Positions 36,181 through 47,415 of a stretch of 64,000 nt of DNA are shown piece by piece. The translations under genes and the position numbers were made by a program. How positions within the stretch are numbered: the stretch's first letter is position 1; each line of letters opens with the position of its first letter. The notes under the pieces were generated by a model. It made no database searches, was not told the origin of the DNA, and saw only the letters and a list, made by a program, of their open reading frames with translations. Origin of the DNA: Apostichopus japonicus (lineage: Eukaryota > Echinodermata > Holothuroidea > Aspidochirotida > Stichopodidae); contig NC_092567.1 in the NCBI RefSeq assembly GCF_037975245.1, forward strand, positions 7,128,714 through 7,192,713, read 5' to 3'.

Positions 36181-36590
36181 AAATGTCACACAATTAAGAA
36201 ATCTCAGAAAGTCATTCCATGGATTACTTCCGGTATTGTTCGTTTTGTAACTACAAAGCATTTCTTTACAGCCGCACTCCTTCAAACAAGCTTAAATACA
36301 CCATTTTGAAACAATTTGGCAACCAGTATTCGCGTAGCAAAGAAATCTAACTTTACAAACATTTTATGTGAATAAATGACTGACCTCAGGAAAACTTGGA
36401 ATGTTATTAAGGAAATCATTGGCAAAACGAAAGGATTCTGCCCGGGTTAATAATTATAAGCTTTTACATATAATGATAATGGAATTGAAATGACCTATAG
36501 GTTGCAAAGTATATAAATGATAACATCTGTAATATTAAGCAAACTCTTGCTGACAAGATTCAATATTAAAAAAGTAAACAAATAACGGAA
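36181..36590 (+). pseudogene. LINE (non-LTR retrotransposon) ORF2 relic
   Basis: Conceptual translation across frames gives PWITSGIVRS, then RVAKKSNFTNIL, then DLRKTWNVIKEIIGKTK, then a DNI-NIK-TLADKI-like stretch. This order (PWIT, basic AKK-Y/F segment, KTW-VIKEIIGK, LA-KI) is the region between endonuclease and reverse transcriptase in non-LTR retrotransposons. Several stops and frameshifts show it is dead. 5'- and 3'-truncated. Confidence 0.7.
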
Positions 36591-37039
36591 AATGGCTGGG
36601 CATTTTAAACAATCGAAAAGAATAAAGACATTTATAGCGATAGCTGGACTATGATCAGAGGTCGTTTCGAACCCCGTTGTAGACATTAACTTACTTTGCT
36701 CTTTTCTAAGATTTCATTTTGTGATGTTCCTATGGGCTGCAACCCCCGCCCCAAATTCCTACGCCTTTGTCGATATGTATATTGTCATATGGCTACAACT
36801 CTAGCAACCTCGAATTTCACGGAAAGTTTGGTTAGTGCTGTCACAATTGCTACTAGTGAAAGTGTAACTTTGCATCATGCATGGGATAGAAGGTCGAATA
36901 GGGAACACTGAGTATCATGCAATTAACACATATCAGTGAATAAGCGTAAACAGCGAGTAGTGCTCGACAGCATTATAACGCATAGTAACACGAGCATATA
37001 TCATATTGTGGGGCATGTTATACCGTCAACAAGCTAAAG

Positions 37040-37640
37040 TACTTCCAACACTGTAGCACTCTACCACTAATGTAGAATATGAGGATTGCTACACTTGATA
37101 CAGGGAGACAACACTATAGCAAATACTAATGTAACATATTAGGATTGATACGGGGGAACAAAACAATAGCTACCACTAATGTAGAATATGAGGATTGCTA
37201 CACTTGGTACATGGGAACAAAAATATAGCAACTACTATTGTAGAATATAAGGATTGCTACACTTGATACAGGGGACCAAACTATAGCAACTACTAATGTA
37301 CCATATTAGGATTGCTACACTTGATACAGGGAAACAAAACTATTGCAACTATTAATGTAGCATATTAGGAATGCTACACTTGGTAAAGGGAACAAAACTA
37401 TAGCAACTTCTATAGCAACTACTATTGTAACATATTACGATAGCTAGACTTGGTACATGAGGGGAACAAAACTATGGCAACTACTAATGTTATATATTAT
37501 GATTGCTACACTTGGTACAGGGGAACAAAGCTATATAGCATCTACTAATGTAGCATATAAGGATTGCTACACTTGAAACAAGGGAACAAAACTATAGCAA
37601 CTACTAATGTAGCATATTAGGATTGCTATAATTGGTTACA
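37040..37640. repeat. 59-bp minisatellite, about 10 copies (copy B)
   Basis: Same monomer as 21470-23915 (GGATTGCTACACTTGGTACA ... AACTATAGCAACTACTAATG) but about four times shorter. It marks array-length change after the duplication. Confidence 0.92.
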
Positions 37641-38152
37641 TATAAAGAGTATGTCTTTCCTTTTCCTTCGTCAAGTATTCTTTCGTTTGTTGTATTGTTA
37701 TTAATATACTCCTATATTTTCTATATTTCTCTTTTTATATTGCTTTTCTTTATGTTTGCTGCCATTTCTGTTAATTCGATTTGCACGAAAAGATGCGAGT
37801 GGCCTCTTCAGCTCTACTCCATTTTTGTTTTGTTTTGATATGTTTTCCAACCTTCCAACACACTGTTAAACTTACAGCGGGTAAAATAGAAAATGAAACC
37901 GAATTCTATCATGTTAGATATTGTTTGGATTTCTCCGGCAAAGGAAATGACCGTGCTAGGAGTATTTCTATTAAATATATATAAGCAATGTTTTGATTAA
38001 TAGTTATTGCATCCTTCCGCCAGTTCAACCGCCAGCGCATCGTAGACATTATTGACCTCAAATGATGATAATATTATGTATGTTATGTATATCTATATAT
38101 ATGTATCGCGTGTTGTAGGACAATATCTTTTCCGGTTTGCGCTCTTCACTAA

Positions 38153-38278
<126 letters not shown>

Positions 38279-39611
38279 CTGTATTATGACATACACTCTC
38301 AAAAACAACTTCAACGATGAAGCTGTGTGCAGAAATCCATAGTGGTTATTATACACAACGGAGCCGTCTTTTACTTTATTTTATGAGAAGATTGGATCAG
38401 GCGAATTGTAGTGTACGTACAAAATGACTTAAGTTACTTTGACTTCATGTATAGGCCCAGTTATAATTAAATATCAGCTCAATCCAATTAGCGCAACGTT
38501 GTGTATAATATATGATTTGCCTACATGTATAGGTCATAGAATTAAGCTAATTATAGTAATACTTTATTTACCTCTCTAGTGTTAAAGACCAGTCTAGCAG
38601 GTTACAACTCATTTGGTTTTACTGCAGGGTAATAATATAGCGATAGAGTTGTTAACATTAACGCTTGTCCCTCACTACTCAGACACATTGGTATTTTTTC
38701 ACACTACATCACTGCCGTAACTTGTAGGCCTATATCAATTATTAGGAATGTTTGGGGCAAAGAGTAGCTATTTGCGATCCAAATTTTTATTAGGTGTAAT
38801 TTTGTTTATAGATATTTATTTAAAGTTACCTTTTGTTGGTGTTTGGAACTATATGTCAAGTAGGTTCCCTTGTGTCACTCTATGTTTGACCTTTTTCAAG
38901 GAGAACGGCAGGGAGGGGACTATCTTGTAATTTTACTGCTGAGAGGGAGCAAATAATGAAGATAGGACGTCGTATTTAAAGTGGTTATGGACACTTCAAA
39001 ACTGTCTTGAAAATCAATAAATTATATAAAATATTAAATAGAACATAATCTGAGGAAGTAAAGCCCATTGTAATATGAAAGTCGAATACTACTAAATTCC
39101 ACTTAGTACTGGTTCTTGTCAAAATCACTATGCACTTGTGTGCCTGAAATCTTAGTGCATAAGCTTTGTACAATCTCGTGTAGCATATAGCGTATGTATA
39201 TGAAATAAGTACGTGATCTAACACTATAGCTACATACACGTACTTATACGTCCGTCAGTTTCACCCGAGTTCCGTGATTGCGCACTAAAGAAATCGTGCT
39301 GAATAAGGAAGTGTATCTCAAAGTAGCCTACCATAGTAACCTATAGGCTAGGGCTGTATGTATGCAATGTAACGTTTTTTACAAAAAAAGAAATAGAAAG
39401 GAGAAACTAGGGGCAAATATAATTATGTTTCACCTTGTGTTACAATCGTAAAAAAACTTTAACGGGAATTTGAAATTAAGGATGATAGTAAAATGGTTCT
39501 GCTGTAAATACCTCATATCAATTGTAAATATGCACAACAAATTGAGACGTTTCACGTTTGGTGGAGAACAATAATTATATTTATATTTAAATATATATAT
39601 ACATACACATA

Positions 39612-39860
39612 TATCTTCCAGCGCCACCATAAGTTGGCGCGAAGCGCAAAAGAAAATTTTGGCCGAAAATGCCTCCCAGATCGCTGGAAATCGCACTTAC
39701 CAGGCCTTGTAAGTTGCATCTTGGCATTTTCTATTTCGAAATTACTAGCGATATCATAAAAAAAAATACAAAAAATATGCTAAAAAAAACTATGCCACCA
39801 AAACTATCCCACCTAAAATATTGGGGGGAACATGTCCACCCCGTTCCCCCTATGATCGCC
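39612..39860. mobile_element. hAT-like MITE family 2, diverged copy
   Basis: Shares with 48976-49229 the blocks GCGCCACCAT, TTGGCGCGAAG, CCCAGATCGCTGGAAAT, CCAGGCCTTGTAAGTTGCAT and TAGCGATATCAT. Its ends are not recognisable as the same TIR. It lies just beyond copy B of the duplication. Confidence 0.65.
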
Positions 39861-40216
39861 GCTAATGAATCTACTTATATCAAATACAAAACATAAAAGG
39901 GTATTGCTGTTGCGACAAATTCTTTCCGTGGTGTTCGCTTTGGGGAGATCTGCCTCATTGCACCATTTACATACTATTCCTCTAGTCCGGAGGATAAAGT
40001 TTATTGTCGAACACGACTGCTGTGAATTGTTTGCATCTATAGATTAAAACCACATCCTTATAGCATTTTGATTAGTGGAGATACACATTGTCATTATTTG
40101 GTGATGTTTTATGCTGACATGTGTCAACTTGAGCAAAATTAGTGATGTCCTTATGGCAATTGTCTTCTTTCTATAAAATGTACAAATCGTTTATCCCCAA
40201 TATAAAAAAAACACTT

Positions 40217-40678
40217 CCTCCCTCCTCCCTCCTCCCTCCTCCCTCCTCCCTCCTCCCTCCTCCCTCCTCCCTCCTCCCTCCTCCCTCCTCCCTCCTCCCT
40301 CCTCCCTCCTCCCTCCTCCCTCCTCCCTCCTCCCTCCTCCCTCCTCCCTCCTCCCTCCTCCCTCCTCCCTCCTCCCTCCTCCCTCCTCCCTCCTCCCTCC
40401 TCCCTCCTCCCTCCTCCCTCCTCCCTCCTCCCTCCTCCCTCCTCCCTCCTCCCTCCTCCCTCCTCCCTCCTCCCTCCTCCCTCCTCCCTCCTCCCTCCTC
40501 CCTCCTCCCTCCTCCCTCCTCCCTCCTCCCTCCTCCCTCCTCCCTCCTCCCTCCTCCCTCCTCCCTCCTCCCTCCTCCCTCCTCCCTCCTCCCTCCTCCC
40601 TCCTCCCTCCTCCCTCCTCCCTCCTCCCTCCTCCCTCCTCCCTCCTCCCTCCTCCCTCCTCCCTCCTCCCTCCTCCCT
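40217..40678. repeat. Perfect (CCTCCCT)66 satellite
   Basis: A 7-bp unit repeated 66 times (462 bp) with no visible interruption. The complementary strand is (AGGGAGG)n, a pure purine strand with a GG or GGG run every few bases, expected to form G-quadruplex or triplex structures. The long PPSSLL- and GGRREE-type open frames on the two strands are artefacts of a 7-bp (non-multiple of 3) repeat without stops. Confidence 0.97.
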
Positions 40679-40866
40679 TTGATTCGCATTAAGTAGAAAC
40701 TTATTACCTAACTACTTATGCAGGTTATACCTAAGTACCAGCTATATAGTATTAATACTATTTACAACATTGTTAAATACCATAAGAACCACGTTTGGTT
40801 TTTCACCAACGTAGGTTGACGCCACTTTCTTTATTAAATAATTTCAATTTTTCTATCGGTATACAG

Positions 40867-41220
40867 ATTCCATCGCTTATGCGAGAAGTGTTGATCACCC
40901 CAGTCTTATTGAAAGTATCTGGCAGAAATATCTAACTGGTAAGTGAACCACACATGTGGAAACGTTATCTTTATGCTATCGAACCACAGCGTAGTTCGGT
41001 TATGATATGTCTTATGCTGTGGTTTTTGCCCACATACACTAGATTCTGCTATGAAATACTTTCAATTAGCAACCTACTTTCTCCATAAATTTAATCAGTT
41101 ATCTTTCCAGCAACGCAAAATGCGTTGGCTTTCTACGATAACCCATGTCGGAAAGGAAAGCTTAAAAAGACAAGCAACTGTCGTTTGCCAATAGAGAATA
41201 TTCACAAAACACCAAATTAA
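40867..41220 (+). CDS. Two 3'-terminal exons of an unrecognised gene
   Basis: Exon 40867-40938 (acceptor TTCTATCGGTATACAG, donor CTG|GTAAGTGA) has one fully open frame encoding SIAYARSVDHPSLIESIWQK then YLT. It is 72 nt, phase 1 in and phase 1 out. Exon 41111-41220 (acceptor CAGTTATCTTTCCAG) joins in phase 1 to give A and then TQNALAFYDNPCRKGKLKK, TSNCRLPIENIHKTPN and TAA at 41218. Both splice sites, matching phase and protein-like composition support a real gene end. The tail is basic with two cysteines. Upstream exons were not found: the 40217-40678 satellite and transposon debris lie just 5'. I do not recognise the family. Confidence 0.5.
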
Positions 41221-41364
41221 TAATAATATCTAATAATAATTAATATAAGCAGAAAAAGATTGTAATGGAACTAAAACTGCGTATGTTAACATTAACTTCC
41301 CCCCCCAAAAAAAAAAAGTTTTGAAAACTAACACATACTTTTATTATACAGAGACAGATAGATA

Positions 41365-44300
41365 AATGGTGGATGGATGGAAAGAATGGATGATTAGGAG
41401 GGGTGGATAGGATGAATAAGATGGATATGATGCATGGATAGGATGGATAGCATGAATATATAGGATGGATAGGATAAATAGGATGGATAGATAGGATGGA
41501 AGGATAGGATGGATGTATAGGTTGGGTGGATATGATTCATAGGATGGATAAGATGGAGGTATAGGATGGAAAGGATGGATGGATAGGATGAATGGATAGG
41601 ATGGATGGATAGGATTGATGTATAGAATGGATGGGTGGATAGGGTGGATGGATTGGATGGATGTATTAGTAGGGTGGATGGATAGGATGGATGCATAGGA
41701 TGGGTGGATATGATTGATAGGATGGTTAGGATAGAGGTATAGGATAGAAAGGATGGATGGCTAGGATCGATGGATAGGATTGATGTATAGGATGGATGGA
41801 TAGGGTGGATGTATAGAATGGATGAATAGGATGGATGGAAAAGATGGATACGATGGATGGGATGGATGGATAGGTTGGATAGCATGGATTTATAGGATAG
41901 ATAGGATGGATGGATGGATATGATGGATGCATAGAATGGGTAGATAATATGGAAATGGTGGATAGGATGGATGGATAGAATGGATTTATAGGATTTATAG
42001 CATGTATAGGATAGATAGGATGGATGGATTGATAGGTTGAATATATAGGATGGATAGGATGGATGGATAGGTTGGATGGATAGGATGGATGGATAGGATT
42101 AATGAATAGGATTCCTGGATAGGATGGAAGGATGAGTAGGATACATGGATAGGATGGATGTATTGGATGGATGGTTAGGTTGGATATATTGGATGAATGG
42201 ATATGATGGTTGGATAGTATGAATAGGATGAATAGGATGGATGGATGGATAGGATGGATGGATAGAATGGATAGCATGGATTTATATCATGGATATGGTG
42301 GATAGGATGGATTGGATGTTTGGATTGGATTGATGTATAGGATGGATGGATTGGATGGATGGATGTATAGGATGGATTTAAAAAGTGAATGGATACTATG
42401 GATGGATGGTAATGAATGGAAATGATGGATAGGATGGATGGATGGATAAGATTGATGGATAGGATTGACGGATAGAATGGATGGATAGGATATGATGGAT
42501 AGGATGGATGTATAGGATGGATAGGATGGATGGATAGGTTGGATAGCATTATTTATAGGATGGATAGGATGGAAGGATAGGATGGATGTATAGGATGGGT
42601 GGATATGATTGATAGGATGGATAAGATGGAGGTATAGGATGGAAAGGATGGATGGATAGGATGAATGGATAGGATGGATGGATGGCATTGATGTATAGGA
42701 TGGATGGATAGGGTGGATGGATGGATGGATATGATGGATGGATTGGATGGATGTATGGATAGGGTGGATGAATAGGATGGGTGGATATGATTGATAGGAT
42801 GGTTAGGATAGAGGTATAGGATAGAAAGGATGGATGGATAGGATCGATGGATAGGATTGATGTATAGGATGGATGAATAGGATGGTTAGATATGATTGAT
42901 AGGATGGTTAGGATAGAGGTATAGGATGGAAAGGATGGATGGATAGGATCGATGGATAGGATTGATGTTTAGGATGGATGGATGGATAGGGTGGATGGAT
43001 GGATGGATAGGATGGATGGAAAAGATGGATACGATGGATGGGATGGATGGATAGGTTGGATAGCATGGATTTATAGGATAGATAGGATGGATGGATGGAT
43101 ATGATGGATGCATAGAATGGGTAGATAATATGGAAATGGTGGATAGGATGGATGGATAGAATGGATTTATAGGATTTATAGCATGTATAGGATAGATAGG
43201 ATGGATGGATTGATAGGTTGAATATATAGGATGGATAGGATGGATGGATAGGTTGGATGGATAGGATGGATGGATAGGATTAATGAATAGGATTCCTGGA
43301 TAGGATGGAAGGATGAGTAGGATACATGGATAGGATGGATGAATAGGATGGTTAGATATGATTGATAGGATGGTTAGGATAGAGGTATAGGATGGAAAGG
43401 ATGGATGGATAGGATCGATGGATAGGATTGATGTTTAGGATGGATGGATGGATAGGGTGGATGGATGGATGGATAGGATGGATGGATTGGATGGATATGT
43501 AGGATGGATAGGATGGATGGATAGGATGAATGGAAAAGATGGATACGATGGATGGGATGGATGGATAGGTTGGATAGCATGGATTTATAGGATAGATAGG
43601 ATGGATTGGATGGATGGATAGGATGGATGGATAGGATGGATGGAAAAGATGGATACGATGGATGGGATGGATGGATAGGTTGGATAGCATGGATTTATAG
43701 GATAGATAGGATGGATTGGATGGATGGATATGATGGATGCATAGAATGGGTAGAAAATATGGAAAGGGTGGATAGGATGGATGGATATAATGGATTTATA
43801 GGATTTATAGCATGTATAGGATAGATAGGATGGTTGGATTGATAGGTTGAATGTATAGGATGGATAGGATAGATAGGATGGATGTATTGGATGGATGGTT
43901 AGGTTGGATATTTTGGATGAATGGATAGGATGGTTGGATAGTATGAATAGGATGGATGGATAGATGGATAGGTAGGATGGATATAATGGATGTATAGCGT
44001 GGATAGGATGAATAGGATGGTTAGGATGGATGGATAGAATGGATAGCATGGATTTATATCATGGATATGGTGGATAGGATGGATTCATAGAATGGATGGA
44101 TGGATAGGATGGATTGGATGGATGTATAGGATGGATGGATTGGATGGATGGATAGGATGGATGTATAGGATGGATTTAAAAAGTGGATGGATACTATGGA
44201 TGGATGGTATGAATGGAAATGATGGATAGGATGGATGGATGGATAGGATACAATGGATGGAATGGATGTATTGGATGGATGGATAGGGTGGGTGGATAAG

Positions 44301-45893
44301 GTGTATGGATAGGATGGATAGATAGGATGGATGTATACGATGGATGCGTAGGAAGGATAGGATAGATGTATAGGATGGATAGGATGGATGGATGGATGGA
44401 TAGGATACAATGGATAGGATGGATGTATTGGATGGATGGATAGGGTGGGTGGATAAGGTGTATGGATAGGATTAAAGGACTGATGGATAGGATTGACGGA
44501 TAGAATGGATGGATAGGATATGATGGATAGGATGGATGTATAGGATGGATGGATAGGGTGGATGGATAATATGGTAGGATTGGATGGAGGTATTGGATGA
44601 AAAGGATGGATAGGATGGATGGATAGGATGGATGGATAGGATGGATGCATAGGATTGATGGATAGGATGGATGGATGGATAGGATACGATGGATAGGATG
44701 GATGTATTGGATGGATGGATAGGGTGGGTGGATAAGGTGTATGGATAGGATGGATAGATAGGATGGATGTATAGGATGGATGGATAGGAAGGATAGGATA
44801 GATGTATAGGATGGTTGGGATGGATGGATTAGTTGGGTAGCATGGATTGACAGGATGGATGGGATGGATGGATTGGATGGATAAGATGGATGTATAAGAT
44901 GGGTAGATAGGATGGATAGGATGGATGGATTGGATGGATGGATAGGATGGATGCATAGGATGGATAGGATGGATGGATTGGATGGATAGGATAGATGCAT
45001 AGGATGGGTAGATATGATGGATAGGGTGGATAGGATGGATGATTAGAATGGATTTATAGGATTTATAGCATGTATAGGATAGATAGGATTGATTGATAGG
45101 TTGAATGTATGGTTAGGTTGGATATATTGGATTAATGGATAGGATGGTTGGATAGCATGGATTTCAAGTATGAATAGGATGAATAGGATGGATGAATGTA
45201 TAGGTAGGATGGATATAATGGATGTATAGGATTGGTAGATAGGATGGATAGGATGAATAGGATGGTTAGGATGGATGGATAGAATGGATAGCGTGGATTT
45301 ATATCATGGATATGATGGATAGGATGGATGCATAGAATGAATGGATGGATAGGATGGATTGGATGGATGGATTGTATTGATGTATAGGATAGATGGATTG
45401 GATGGATGGATAGGATGGATGTATAGGATGGATGGAAAGGGTGGATGGATAGTATGGATTGATTGGATGGATGTATAGGGTGGGTAGATATGTTGGATAG
45501 GATGGATGTATAGGATGGATGGTTTGCATGGATGGATAGGATGGATGTATAGGATGGATGGATGGATATTATGGATGGATTGGATGGATGGATTGGATTG
45601 ATGTATAGGATGGATGGATTGTATGGATGGATAGGATGGATATATAGGATGGATGGATAGGGTGGATGGATAAGATGGTAAGATTGTATGTAGGTATTTA
45701 ATGGAAAGGATGGATGGATAGGATGGATGCATAGGATTGATGGATAGGATGGATGGATGGATAGGATATGATGGATAGAATGGATGTATTGGATGGATGT
45801 ATAGGGTGGGTGGATAAGGTGGATGGATAGGAAGGATAAGATGGATGTATAAGATGGGTAGATAGGATGGATAGGATGGATGGATACAATGGA
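41365..45893. repeat. 4.5-kb GGAT-type satellite
   Basis: The array consists of GGAT tetramers mixed with GGATA and GGATG-TA variants. Long-range copies exist inside it: a block around 41872-42162 (landmark ATTCCTGGAT at 42111) is repeated almost perfectly 1181 bp later (43292). All [10 protein letters not shown]-type frames on the minus strand and their plus-strand counterparts are translation of the satellite. Confidence 0.97.
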
Positions 45894-46001
45894 CTCTCCA
45901 TCGAGTGCGGTTAGGTAGGCTATATGTATTTTATTACGCAGTGTCCAACTGTAGGCTGGTAAGAGGCTATAGGCTACATTTATCTAATTGCATCTGCCAA
46001 A

Positions 46002-46197
46002 CCAAATAGCTGAATCAGTATGCCAGATTGTTACTACGAATATAATCGAGTTAAAGGAGCTGACGAGCATCAAGATCATAAGAGCACTGACAAAATACCA
46101 TTCAAAAAACGCAACAGTTTTTAACATTTCGACACTGAAGAGGATGGGGGAGAGCAGTTTCTCCCACTGCTCCGCCTCCCACTGGCTACGTCCCTAA
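46002..46197 (-). mobile_element. hAT-like MITE, copy 2 (inverted relative to copy 1)
   Basis: Reverse complement of 28665-28858, ending CCACTGGCTACGTCCCT. The internal match covers nearly the full length. It lies just past the GGAT satellite. Confidence 0.65.
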
Positions 46198-47415
46198 TAA
46201 ATACTGAACTTACTTGAAACTAGCGAACAGGGTCAACCCACCCAATATCAAAATTAGTACATAAATAAACCGAATTGAAGCTGACAAACGTTGTACGGTA
46301 GTTCTATTAGGCATTTCTTTTAGAGTATTCAAAATCATACGAAGTTTTGTATGGTGGAGTATAGGGATTGAGAGATACAATTTCTCAAAGCGGCAAGGAA
46401 ACGTTGTAAATATGACTGATTAAAGGTTAATTTTGACCGAAATTTTTCAATTTTTAGGTCATCCACAATCACAGAAATATATGAATAGGCCTAGGTAAAT
46501 AAGAGTGCGACAGTCGGAAATTCCGACTGTCGCACTCCAGTTTTCCAACTATCGTCAGTTTTACCAAGTTTGGGGGGTGAGACACCCCCTTATAGCGACG
46601 TTCCTGCTGATAACAGCTGTTCGGATTAAAAATGTACTCGTTATTGTGTGTACGAGAGCGCAAAAATACCAATAGCTACAAACACATAGAGCATGATTAA
46701 AAATCGTTCTACGAAATGTGGATGACAGTGAGATGTCGATACTATTTTCAATATCAAGTCTTTAATCTTTAAAATGAGAGATAAAGTGAACACACATGCA
46801 AAGTGTATAGGACATTCAGCGTGACTACATTTACACATACCATAATTGAGATGTACCTAGTAAGTGATTAAAATTACAACCAGAAAAGAACAGGTTCATT
46901 CAGATTGGTTGCATCCAATACGACTACGAAGCAAGAACTTTAGCAGTATTGTTAAAGGTTGGATGTATGGTTTAACTAATCTAATATTTGGAATACAGTA
47001 TCGCAATTTCAAAACAATCTGTGCTAACCTTTTTTTATGCCTTTAAACCCAATTCCCTTTCGGTTCCGTCAATCTTAAAATTATGATAACAACTTACTGA
47101 TATAGTCTCAATTCCTTTCATATGCCGGACAAATCAGCAATTCAAATTCGTATTATAACTGTACGTTATACGCAGTTATGTACAATGAAAGTTAGATTCA
47201 TTCACATCATGTATACCAATTATAAAGTTTGCACCATCGATAACATGAGAGAGACAAACAGCCAAAAAAATGTAACATTAACCATTCAAAGTATAAATAT
47301 TCTGGAAACCCATTTATATCCTTGGTAATCCAGTTAATGCCTTGACTGTGGAACATTACATAGATTTTCCCAGTCAAAATAATTTTTATTTTGAATGCAA
47401 AATTACAGACCTAAG
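46198..47415. other. Region upstream of the NLR gene
   Basis: It includes a perfect 35-bp palindrome (46503-46537) and a second small hairpin (GGGGGTG-aga-CACCCCC near 46575). A CAG just before the NLR start (about 47410) could be an acceptor of a 5' UTR intron. No other gene is supported. Confidence 0.4.
46503..46537. repeat. Perfect 35-bp palindrome
   Basis: Arms of 17 bp (GAGTGCGACAGTCGGAA and its complement) around a single central A. Seventeen paired bases with one unpaired centre would form a cruciform or a tight RNA hairpin. Confidence 0.9.

Noticed and set aside
39897-40026. Frame KGIAVATNSFRGVRFGEICL ... ending in TGA, upstream of the two small exons
   Set aside because: It is preceded directly by a stop and a poor acceptor and has no donor that would join the 40867 exon in phase.
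40142-40696. 184-codon and 172-codon frames of PPSSLLP and GGRREE repeats on opposite strands
   Set aside because: A 7-bp repeat with no stop words is open in every frame; there is no independent coding signal.
41394-45901. Many long frames on the minus strand made of [10 protein letters not shown]-like residues, and a mirrored plus-strand WDGWIGWMD-type frame
   Set aside because: They are translations of the GGAT satellite. Several frames overlap, all share the repeat composition, and none has a start context or splice signals.
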